From assembly GCA_031841125.1 (NCBI GenBank), contig CM063113.1, positions 57,777,211 to 57,841,210 on the forward strand: DNA of 64,000 nucleotides, read 5' to 3'. A program made the position numbers and the translations under genes. Below are positions 58,501-64,000 of this stretch, piece after piece; the first letter of the stretch is position 1; each line of letters starts with the position of its first letter. The notes beneath the pieces are model-generated. The model was not told where the DNA came from and did no database searches. It was given only the letters and a program-made list of their open reading frames with translations. This DNA comes from Acanthococcus lagerstroemiae. Taxonomy: Eukaryota; Arthropoda; Insecta; Hemiptera; Eriococcidae.

Positions 58501-61213
58501 CACACGCAGTTCTGGTTTTTTCAAGTACCTACCTAGTGAAAACACGACGTTAACGATCAACACTTACCCAATAGCCATGTGAAACGGCCGTTCAAAGTTT
58601 GTTAAAAGTGATTATCTGACATTCTCTCAAGCTCGTGATTTTTCAAAGTCAAAGTGAATACAACTGTATCATAATCGAAGTAAATAGAAGCAAGAGCAGT
58701 ATCAAGATCGCAAACATTATTACAGTACGAATCGGTTATAACGATGCTGCTTATAACGATGTGATTTTCAAGAATTCAGCCAGAGCTAATACCTATAAGA
58801 GCAATTGGCTTAATCAATGGAAAACTGAGTTTTCTTCAACATTGTGATAACCGATGTCTACTATATTTTTAATTAATGTTCACTACTGAGCAGAATATCT
58901 GGGAAATATGTTTCAGTCAAATAGTCTTGCCTCACATTAACTGCTTCAGAAAATTTGTTAAATCGAACTGATAACTTATCTAATCATTGATTTCAAAAAC
59001 AACCTGAAATGTACGTTACCTAGTAGAGGCTAAATGAAAAATGAATCATACGCAGTCGACTTCTTCTCATTCAAGTAAAAGATGAATTCAGCTTTTTGAA
59101 AAGAAATCTGATAGAAAACTAAAACGGTCGAATTTTGAGGTAAAGGACTGATCGCAACTCGAGCACTACTCGTACTTCTTTTTCTTTATTCCTTTGTGAT
59201 CACATAAAAATCAGTAAATTCGATCTTATAAGAACTAGCTCTGTATAAATTTTTATCAGACATGATAGAAAGCATCAGAGGCGCTGAAATCGAGCTCATT
59301 TGATTGCTCGATTAAGCTATTAAGCTGAAAATAAGTCGCTAACTCTCATAAGACAAATTCCTCTGAAATTTTGGCCACTGTTCACCAGAACTTGCCTCAT
59401 TCAAACTAACCCTCAGAAATGGTGATGTCATTCGCAGCTCAAACACGCGTGTAACACTGATTCAGTTCTGGTACACTGAGCCATTTTCGGTACCTACATC
59501 ATGAATGATTTTACTCGGTATTTCCTCTCACAAGTAGTTCAGAGAATCGTGACACGACCACACTTTTTTTTTAGGGACGTTAGAAGAGAATGGTTCTAGA
59601 ATAATTTACCCGATGCACTTGGCTCGATATCTAATGAAATAATATTTCAACGAAATAGTAATTAGTGTTAAACGTTTGTTGATTTCTATTATTATCAACT
59701 TCACGTTTCTTTACAGATAATCCAAATATACTTACGGTGTATAGTAATGAACAGCATTCATTTACTGCTAAACTATCGATAACTGAGTCTAGTCTTTCTT
59801 CCGATTCCTTGTTACCAATTTCTAGAAGATTGTCCCACTGTTACAACAAAAAAACAAATTGTTGAGAAGAGTAAGCGTAGAATCATATATATGCTTTTGA
59901 AAAAGACAATTAAGTAGGTCTGCACATATAATCTGCAACCTCGTGTAACACGAGATTTTGGCCTACATCCATTGTAATGCGCAGTTGAAATAGGACCTAC
60001 ACCTCTGATAAGGGTTAGGCCTCTTTTCCTGGATACGGTTCAATCAACATACGTCAAAATTCCGCTCTGCAGCAAAATTACACGATGATGTATACCGATA
60101 CATTACCAACAGAACATCATAATTAATCAAGAATAATGTTCGATGAAGGAACCTAAAGTCAATCTTTATTTACGTGCCTTTTCATGAACGTTTGACTACC
60201 TATTCGGACCGGGCAAACAACAACAACAACGGTGCAATGCTATTTTTATGCGAAAAATAAAATCACTCGGATTTCGATAAAAATTAGCTCATCTGAAAGG
60301 AAATTTTATTTGCTACAAGGCATTTTCAAATTTCCGTTAACCGCATTCATTCTCGAGATATTTTGAAAAAACATTAAAATTGCCATAAACTGCTGCTCCG
60401 AACTCCCCCTTTTCGCCCCCTTTTCCTAACCAGTTTTTCTTCAATCGATGCTAGCGAACCTACAATTTGCCCGGTCCGAATGTCAATTGATGTTCTATCG
60501 GGGAGATGTCGATAAAATGTACACTTAGGTAGACTTAAAAAATATTTAAAAAATGGAAGATTTCCAGGGGAAACTCGTAAATTACCACATTTTCGTAGTC
60601 GACAGAGCGAGATTTTTTGGGCTTGTTTGTTGTTTATGAAAAAGAAAACAAATTATACACGATTCTTACCGACAGAACTGATGAATCTGATGGCTTTCCG
60701 GTGTATTGGATTATAATTTTCAGACTGGGAACTTGGTCTCGGACTTTGAGTATTTTCTGTAACTGCATGTCGTTCTCGACGAGTATTATATCTGCGTTGC
60801 TGGTCTGTAGGCAGTGTAAACATGCGTCTGCCGAGTTGGTGGTGTAGATTCCGGCAGCAAATCCACTGTAAAGTACGAAATAGGAAAAACTGTTTCGGAA
60901 GCACGAGTAGGTATATTGGGTTGCCTTAATATTGGGCGCAATTCAGAAAGATGTGCACTCATTGCCATTCAGGATCGTGTAAAAGTGTGCGTAGTCTTTT
61001 TGAATGCCCTCGTATCTAGTACAGTTGTACGTAGGTACATGTACCAGATATGGCATTTATTCTAAGAGATTCACTTACCCGGCGAATATAGCAGCCATAT
61101 CCGAGATGAACCATTCTGGTGAGTTGCAGCCGAGAATGCAAACTGAATGATACCGCTGCAATCCTAAGCTCAAAAATGCTTTCGCTACCGTTCGAACGGT
61201 TTTCAAATAATCG
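46433..61213 (-). CDS. bgm: Bubblegum-type long/very-long-chain acyl-CoA synthetase (ACSBG family), N-terminus missing
   Basis: Twelve exons on the minus strand: 61213-61079, 60865-60670, 59837-59736, 57807-57661, 57570-57502, 53525-53344, 53163-52998, 52706-52572, 52487-52338, 52255-52115, 52019-51773 and 46506-46433. All have GT-AG borders and matching phases, giving about 580 residues. The enzyme activates fatty acids with ATP to acyl-AMP, then acyl-CoA. Visible motifs are the ATP loop 'LLYT|SGTTSAPKAV', 'SYLPLSHAAAQ', 'REVRPTIMFGVPRVWEKI', 'VFGMSETSGPH', 'EEGWLHSGDLG' and 'ITGRIK|DLLITSGGENV', and the C-terminus 'GPTMKVMRRVVYSKYK'. These are diagnostic of ACSBG in particular. About 80-100 N-terminal residues are missing; I found no matching exon between 61.3 and 64.0 kb. 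The reading frame carries no lesion, so the gene is probably active. The introns are full of transposable elements. Confidence 0.93.
47490..49470 (-). mobile_element. Non-LTR retrotransposon, 5'-truncated
   Basis: It holds the reverse-transcriptase frame described separately, a 3' UTR, a hairpin at 47548-47587 ('CTGACCCCC' ... 'GGGGGTCAG') and an (AAT)n tail at 47490-47515. The 5' end is lost before the endonuclease. Confidence 0.75.
47970..49457 (-). CDS. LINE reverse transcriptase, frame intact over 495 codons
   Basis: Reverse-transcriptase blocks in order: 'ANYRPIALLSPLSKLFEKLM', 'VGVYIDIKKAFDTIDHGKLL', 'VKRGVPQGSCLGPLLFTIYV', catalytic 'CFADDAAIV', 'WYSENGMQVNLGKSNFIVYG' and 'EIKYLGVLFDSKLTW', then a C-terminal region without RNase H. 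It would copy LINE RNA at the target site. Jockey/CR1-like by pattern; the clade is uncertain. The endonuclease and ORF1 are missing, so it is a truncated copy, but it has no stop for nearly 1.5 kb, which suggests a young insertion. The first Met is arbitrary. Confidence 0.88.
   Translation of the reverse strand: MESTRKGLAILVLELRRGNSGLDEFQIVRLPLRRTLHWPLMTNVANYRPIALLSPLSKLFEKLMYKRLIQYLNSKHLLSNNQFGFIEGRGTTEAMANHLRCINQGINWNMHTVGVYIDIKKAFDTIDHGKLLEKMERWGIRDFVLAWFKSYLEGRETVVEISGKLSNPLQVKRGVPQGSCLGPLLFTIYVNELCDMGLTGSLICFADDAAIVYRGTERQKLCTQINCDLEKVAKWYSENGMQVNLGKSNFIVYGHKKDNDRFDGRIVIPDHNGHRTAIKRVAEIKYLGVLFDSKLTWGPQLAKAQKYLRQLNYLFYHLGNYFARPHLVKIYKALYESVLRYGIILWGNAANLHLESIRVLQRKTVRNIYGPEGLNEAKSTQKKFNELGIYTIDELYTLVGCTYVVSHPEQFDTHKRTGRTRAGSEVLLAQPEYIKESSRKQFEYELPKQFNALPLSIRNLSNLTAEPQHLDPREKIKKVKKFKNEVGAFLQAKMQ
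49807..51650 (+). repeat. Tandem array of about 180-bp units, interrupted
   Basis: Units recur with 'GTCATAGTAACAxGAGTGTA', 'CGACTGCA', 'GCGCAGCAAAGATCAAGATC' and 'AATGAGCA': near 49807-49970, 50150-50320 and 50321-50498, and a fourth split by the hAT-like element (50499-50521 plus 51540-51650). A partial unit lies at 46800-46880, left of the LINE-bearing element. Confidence 0.7.
50522..51539. mobile_element. hAT-like non-autonomous element, 1018 bp, perfect 8-bp duplication
   Basis: Ends 'CAGGGCTGTGA' are inverted at both sides. CCCATGGC flanks both (50514-50521 and 51540-51547). Subterminal regions carry many 'GGTAACG'/'CCGTTA' motifs. There is no transposase. Confidence 0.85.
51773..52019 (-). 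CDS. bgm: Acyl-CoA synthetase exon: C-lobe helices
   Basis: It encodes 'TQINLDTGVPKDELCEETEN', 'AIQKGIDRVNSAAISQAQRI' and 'QKFTILPSDFSLPTGEL'. It ends in phase 1 before GTAAAC. The next intron is about 5.3 kb and holds the nested transposon array. Confidence 0.92.
52115..52255 (-). CDS. bgm: Acyl-CoA synthetase exon: 'DLLITSGGENV' C-lobe
   Basis: It encodes 'DLLITSGGENVAPSLIEMAL' and 'TELPIISHAVVIGDSRKYLS'. It is 47 codons and ends in 'ITLK'. The donor is AAG|GTATGA. Confidence 0.93.
52338..52487 (-). CDS. bgm: Acyl-CoA synthetase exon: 'GWLHSGDLG' motif
   Basis: It encodes 'VCMYGRNIFMGYLGDLEKTK' and 'EAIDEEGWLHSGDLGKCNKK', ending in 'ITGRIK', the hinge of the C-terminal lobe. It is exactly 50 codons. 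Confidence 0.94.
52572..52706 (-). CDS. bgm: Acyl-CoA synthetase exon: YGxSE motif
   Basis: It encodes 'VFGMSETSGPHVVCIGTDVD' and 'GKTLPGMRTKIHNPDESGVG'. It enters after a ccgtag acceptor; the donor is GAG|GTTGGT. Confidence 0.92.
52998..53163 (-). CDS. bgm: Acyl-CoA synthetase exon: 'VGAAPAS' block
   Basis: It encodes 'VKEQLGLDKCRTFLVGAAPA' and then 'SAEVREYLSSFDMLIGE', equivalent to the GAAPIS...YFLSLDIPIYE segment of the family. The donor is GAG|GTAAAC. Confidence 0.92.
53344..53525 (-). CDS. bgm: Acyl-CoA synthetase exon: 'GVPRVWEKI' block
   Basis: It encodes 'GTMIQNLREVRPTIMFGVPR' and then 'VWEKIRDGLFATEKNAPKLK'. The acceptor is actttcag and the donor GG|GTTAGT. Confidence 0.93.
53925..54298 (-). 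mobile_element. tRNA-derived SINE, family 1, reverse copy
   Basis: On the minus strand it reads 'GTGGCTGTAGTAACGTGCC', then a B-box-like 'GGGTTCGAGTACC', then the family body ('TTCGAATACCCCTACTAACA'). It is intronic in the acyl-CoA synthetase gene. Confidence 0.72.
54418..54547. mobile_element. Palindromic MITE M1
   Basis: 'CTTTCTCAATCTCTAGT' at the left faces 'ACTAGAGATGGAGAAAG' at the right. It lies in the intron between synthetase exons 57502-57570 and 53344-53525. Confidence 0.6.
54551..54695. mobile_element. Palindromic MITE M2
   Basis: 'GGTACTATAGTTTCA' at the left and 'CAACTATAGTACC' at the right end arms of about 45 nt, which also share 'GGTATACTGGA' and 'CCATTTTGA'. Confidence 0.7.
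54707..54825. mobile_element. Palindromic MITE M3
   Basis: 'GATGGCCGCTATTTTGG' faces 'CCAAAATAGCGGCCATC'; the arms run on through 'CTTTTGCGAGTA' to almost the full length. A single strand would fold into one long hairpin. Confidence 0.72.
54844..55536. mobile_element. Palindromic MITE M4, split by a hAT-like insertion
   Basis: The right end 'GTACTCACACAAAGTTATAG' plus 'AGCTC' is mirrored by 'GAGCTCTA' at 54845 and 'CTATAACTTCGTGTGAGTAC' at 55372. The two halves of the left arm are parted by the insertion at 54860-55370. Both arms carry 'CCGCCATTTTGAC' (55398-55410) or its complement (55492-55506). Confidence 0.65.
54860..55370. mobile_element. hAT-like MITE rich in GCATATTT, nested in M4
   Basis: Inverted ends 'TAGGGCTAGG[A/G]GAAATATG'. 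'GCATATTT' and its variants recur more than ten times inside. Flanking octamers CATACAAC and TCTATAAC match at 5 of 8, a decayed duplication. Confidence 0.65.
55544..56138. mobile_element. Inverted-repeat element M5
   Basis: 'CTCATTGTTTACTATTCGGA' and 'CTCTTCAAGA' at the left face 'CTGAAGAGTCCGAATGTTGT' and 'TGTAAACAATGA' at the right. The right arm has extra sequence between its two blocks. Confidence 0.45.
56140..57500. other. No gene recognised; synthetase intron
   Basis: AT-rich, with an A run at 57238-57257 and a short direct repeat 'GAAGGCAAGTAGAGACATA' at about 57009 and 57058. Confidence 0.35.
57502..57570 (-). CDS. bgm: Acyl-CoA synthetase microexon (23 codons)
   Basis: It encodes 'IADLYLSMLKGSCCYFADK' and 'NVLK'. 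It links 'HAAAQ' to 'GTMIQNLREVRPT' in phase 0. The acceptor is tttgcag and the donor AAA|GTAAGT. Confidence 0.88.
57661..57807 (-). CDS. bgm: Acyl-CoA synthetase exon: ATP-binding loop
   Basis: It encodes 'SGTTSAPKAVMLSHDNIIFA' and 'ERILSYLPLSHAAAQ'. The usual second and third glycines of SGTTGxPKG are Ser and Ala here. The acceptor is tcgtttcag and the donor CAG|GTTAGA. Confidence 0.93.
57810..59735. other. No exon seen; synthetase intron
   Basis: AT-rich unique-looking sequence. Open stretches are short and lack splice-supported homology. Confidence 0.35.
59736..59837 (-). CDS. bgm: Acyl-CoA synthetase exon: lead-in to the ATP loop
   Basis: It encodes 'WDNLLEIGNKESEERLDSVI' and ends in 'CCSLLYT', the first half of the ATP-binding signature. 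The donor is ACC|GTAAGT. Confidence 0.9.
60202..60481. mobile_element. Inverted-repeat MITE, 280 bp
   Basis: 'ATTCGGACCGGGCAAA' at 60202-60217 is perfectly inverted at 60466-60481. The interior is non-coding and starts with (CAA)n. It lies in a synthetase intron. Confidence 0.65.
60670..60865 (-). CDS. bgm: Acyl-CoA synthetase exon: 'GIYTTNS' block
   Basis: It encodes 'GFAAGIYTTNSADACLHCLQ' and 'IILVENDMQLQKILKVRDQV'. The acceptor is tttacag and the donor TCG|GTAAGA. Confidence 0.92.
61079..61213 (-). CDS. bgm: Acyl-CoA synthetase exon: N-terminal lobe
   Basis: It encodes 'VAKAFLSLGLQRYHSVCILG' and then 'NSPEWFISDMAAIFAG', the conserved start of the adenylating lobe. The acceptor is gtttcag before 61213 (minus orientation) and the donor is GG|GTAAGT after 61079. 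Confidence 0.92.
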
Positions 61214-63004
61214 CTGAAACGAAAACGGTTCGGAAATGTGAATACTTATCAAATTATTCGTGAAGATCACACAGTCAGTTTGCACAAAATCTTAAGAGGA
61301 ACGCACCAGAACGGCATCATTTCCCAAGTGATGCTCTCGAATGACTGTGCGGCGTTTTGTTTCAATCTCAACAAACGCTTAAGAGAGTCATCATGACTCT
61401 TTATGAATCTTCATGCCTCCACACAAAGACGTAACAAATTATAATGAATCTTAATAAGTCCTCGAGCCTTATGGGATCTCAGCAAAATTGGGTCTTAACG
61501 AGTTTGAATGAGGTTTTAACAAGTCTTAACCGAATCTTTACCGATACTTAGAGGCAATTTGTATTTCCGGATTATCAGGTGTGAGAACCTACTTTTGGTG
61601 ACCTTAGTATTCTAGGGACCCCTCGGCACTAGCCGATATCGCAAAGTCACGAACTCGGCCTGCCGGAAGAATGGTCTTTTCCGCCACGATTGTGGAGGCC
61701 ATAGAATCGTATGGTCAGTCTGATTTTTGTGTGTCTGTACGCGCTCGGGCTGTCACATATGAATTTCCTTCAATATTCCATATCGCGATATTTGTGCCTT
61801 CATTTGCTGAACTTTGGGTAAGTGTGCTTACCCCTTGAGTGGGTCACTTATGAGTATTTGCCTTCGATAGGTTAAGCAGAATTACGTTAGTCAGCACTTA
61901 ATGATATATTAGATCAATCCCCTCCGGAAAACTGAAAAATTATACGAGAAAAATAATTTTCAGCATTTGATACTTATCTGCCCCCGGCTGTTTGGTATTG
62001 TTCTGCTCAAATGGGGGGGGGGGGTCGTTTATTCAATTAGTTTAAAAAGTCTTCTGGAGCCGTATGTCGGTCTTAACCCTCCAGAAATCTTCAAACATTT
62101 TCACATTCATAATTTTCTGGCTTATAAACGAAACGAAGATACGCGTAGTGTCCTGGATTGTCATCGTCAGCGGATCCAGATATCACTAGGGGGGAGGGGG
62201 TTCCAGGATGTACAAGACTTGAATACACTTTTATCCTATTCCCCTCCTGGGATCTTAATGCCCACAAAATAGTATATAATATACTGAGTCAACGGACAAT
62301 CGAAAAGTAGGTATTTGATATTTGAAGTTCTATGACTATTGTCATATTGAAAAAATTCAAAGTTTTTCAACTTTTAGACTTCACCGACTGGGCTATAAGA
62401 AATGACTAAAACATTAGCGATTCAATATTCTATGCAGGGGTGCAATCGGGGCGTTAGGGCTTTAGACTACCTTTTCATCTCCTCCCCCTTCTTCCTCAAG
62501 AAAATATACGTTTCTTCAATTTAAGTTAGTTGAACCATCAGAAAATGCTCGCTTCCTTTGCTCGTCAGCAGGACTTGATAAAATGATATCGGAACTCGTC
62601 AAGTTTCTGGTAGAATCTGTGTAAGTCTCCGAAGACTATTTAAAGATACATTAAGACTTACAAGACTCTATTACAGCTGGTCAGAATTCTATTAACCCGC
62701 TATAAAACTGTGTCAAGACTCTTGGTGTGACACCGCTAACTGCGATAGGTATTATGACTCGCTGAGACTTCGTACAATTAAGTTGAGACTACTACAGATG
62801 GTGATGAGACTCGTTAAGACTATTTTAAGACTCCATACGATTATATAAACACTCCTTAAGATCTCCTAAAGCCGCAATAACACTTGTTAAGCCATCTTAA
62901 AATAAGTTAAAGCTCTGTAAAGTTATAATGACACTTCATAAAGCATCTTAAGTGTGCCCTAAGCACGCCAGGCTCCTAATGATGCCAACAGCGGATATTT
63001 TGTG

Positions 63005-63326
63005 AACTATAGTCTGTTCCAAATAGGAGACTCCTTAACGACATGACGTCACTGCACGATTCGACGGCACAGGAGAGAGGAAACGGAAAATGTGCACACT
63101 AAGGCGACTGAAGCGCATTGACGCATACGCAGAAGGAAATTCACTTGTTATCGTTTTCATTATACTCTGCTCAAAAGTTAATTTTATGAATAATTATTTA
63201 AATGTTTCATCGTATTTTTGCAATCGTAATAACTGAGGAGAGAGGATACGTCACAACACACAAAGCGCGTTTAGTGTGATGCTCTCTTTCTGTTAAGGAG
63301 TCTCTTATTTGGAACAAACTATAATA
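63005..63326. mobile_element. Inverted-repeat MITE, about 320 bp
   Basis: 'TATAGTCTGTTCCAAATA' with 'GGAGACTCCTTAAC' at the left; the same sequence, with T for C and A for G at two places, inverted at the right (to about 63322). It is inserted among the TTAAGACT blocks. Confidence 0.65.
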
Positions 63327-63669
63327 GACGCACCAGGCTGAAACTTTATTTGGGTACTCCTTGAGTGAAAATAACCTGGCCGACATAATTTCCCCAAGAT
63401 CGTCGAAGTGTAAATGCTAAAACAAATGTGTTGACATTTTGTATCACAAACGTGACTGCACTTTCTTAATTTTTTCTTCACTTCTGCATTGAATTTATTT
63501 TTAGAAAATCGATTTGCCGAGTCATAAATTCAACAATCAAGAAAATTTGTAAACCAAACTGACGTTTAGTCATCCTACATTCCAAAAAGTGTGTTACAAT
63601 TCATTTCAACATGTAAATAAGCCCCCCCCCCCCAAAAAAAAAAAAAACAAAAAAAAAATCAAACATGAT

Positions 63670-63704
63670 TGGCGTAATTGAGAACCCGTGCCCCAATTAC
63701 GCCA
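63670..63704. repeat. Perfect short hairpin
   Basis: 'TGGCGTAATTG' and 'CAATTACGCCA' (11 of 11) around a 13-nt loop, just after long C and A runs at 63622-63658. Confidence 0.55.
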
Positions 63705-64000
63705 CTTTGGTACCTCAATTTTGGGATGTTATAAGTCTGAAAAAAAAGTTCAAAAAGCCATCCTGTGTGCTTAGGGTATAGCTTACTCTTTCCTTTATCA
63801 CCACGACTGATCATAATGGCGTTAATAGGGCACAGTACCTTACAACGTGTTATAACTCGTTGGGACCGTATTAAGACTCAATAACTGTGGTAAGACCCAA
63901 TAAAACTCGTTAAGCCTTTTTAGGATAATTATGAGATTTTCTTCGACGTTAAGACTACTTAGGACTAGTTACAACTCTTTGGGATATTGTTGAGACGTCA

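Larger units (their letters stand above)
61360..64000. repeat. Degenerate 'GACTCGTTAAGACT' minisatellite blocks in opposite orientation
   Basis: At 61360-61565 the motif runs as 'AGTCTTAACGAGT'-like; at 62600-62960 and 63840-64000 it runs as 'GACTCGTTAAGACT'. Unit size is about 11-20 nt and copies are very impure. The last block runs off the window. Between them there is no recognised gene. Confidence 0.5.

Noticed and set aside
61..64000. CRISPR array or prokaryotic genes
   Set aside because: No regularly spaced identical repeats and no operon-like gene packing; introns and eukaryotic transposons dominate.

Overview
This is a eukaryotic window from an arthropod, most likely an insect. It is AT-rich, has spliced genes with GT-AG introns, and is packed with decayed transposable elements. 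The species cannot be named from the sequence. The insect call rests on the gene content: Group 7 allergen/JHBP-like secreted lipid-binding proteins, a small heat-shock protein of the insect l(2)efl type, and a bubblegum-type acyl-CoA synthetase. tRNA-derived SINEs, non-LTR retrotransposons, mariner, hAT-like and Helitron relics fit with this.

Plus strand: two tandem paralogues of a secreted two-module TULIP-like (Grp7 allergen) protein. Gene A (exons 5830-6281, 7246-7449, 8261-9031) lacks its signal-peptide exon, which probably lies upstream of the window. Gene B has a signal-peptide exon at 20277-20322, a 9.4 kb first intron, and exons 29732-30168, 31919-32119 and 32219-32995. Its last intron is only 99 nt and has no in-frame stop. 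Inside intron 1 of gene B, on the opposite strand, lies a small heat-shock protein locus (26929-28573) broken by a stop and a frameshift.

Minus strand: a bubblegum-type very-long-chain acyl-CoA synthetase occupies 61213 down to 46433 in twelve exons. All splice phases agree and no lesion is visible. The N-terminal exons lie beyond the right edge or were not found.

The rest is mostly mobile DNA. Non-LTR remnants lie at 3.84-4.53, 4.82-5.20, 11.68-12.19, 24.25-24.36, 34.5-36.9, 38.0-38.6, 38.95-39.65, 43.96-45.06 and 47.5-49.5 kb; the last has an intact reverse-transcriptase frame. There are two SINE families, a Helitron (16361-18318) filled with a G-rich minisatellite, an internally deleted mariner (33910-34239), and hAT-like elements with visible 8-bp target duplications (5543-5658, 6327-6535, 10413-10653, 39771-40947, 50522-51539). 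Large inverted-repeat (foldback) structures lie at 1.0-3.4, 9.3-10.65, 21.13-22.82 and 30.4-31.25 kb. A cluster of palindromic mini-elements lies at 54.4-56.1 kb. Several insertions are nested, so relative ages can be read: a hAT element and a LINE-bearing inverted-repeat element both interrupt a 180-bp tandem array within the last intron of the acyl-CoA synthetase gene.

I found no CRISPR array, rRNA, functional tRNA gene or prokaryotic operon. The most unusual material is the palindromic elements carrying a YY1/Pho-like motif, the Helitron with a G-rich core, and the nested array in the last intron of the synthetase gene.
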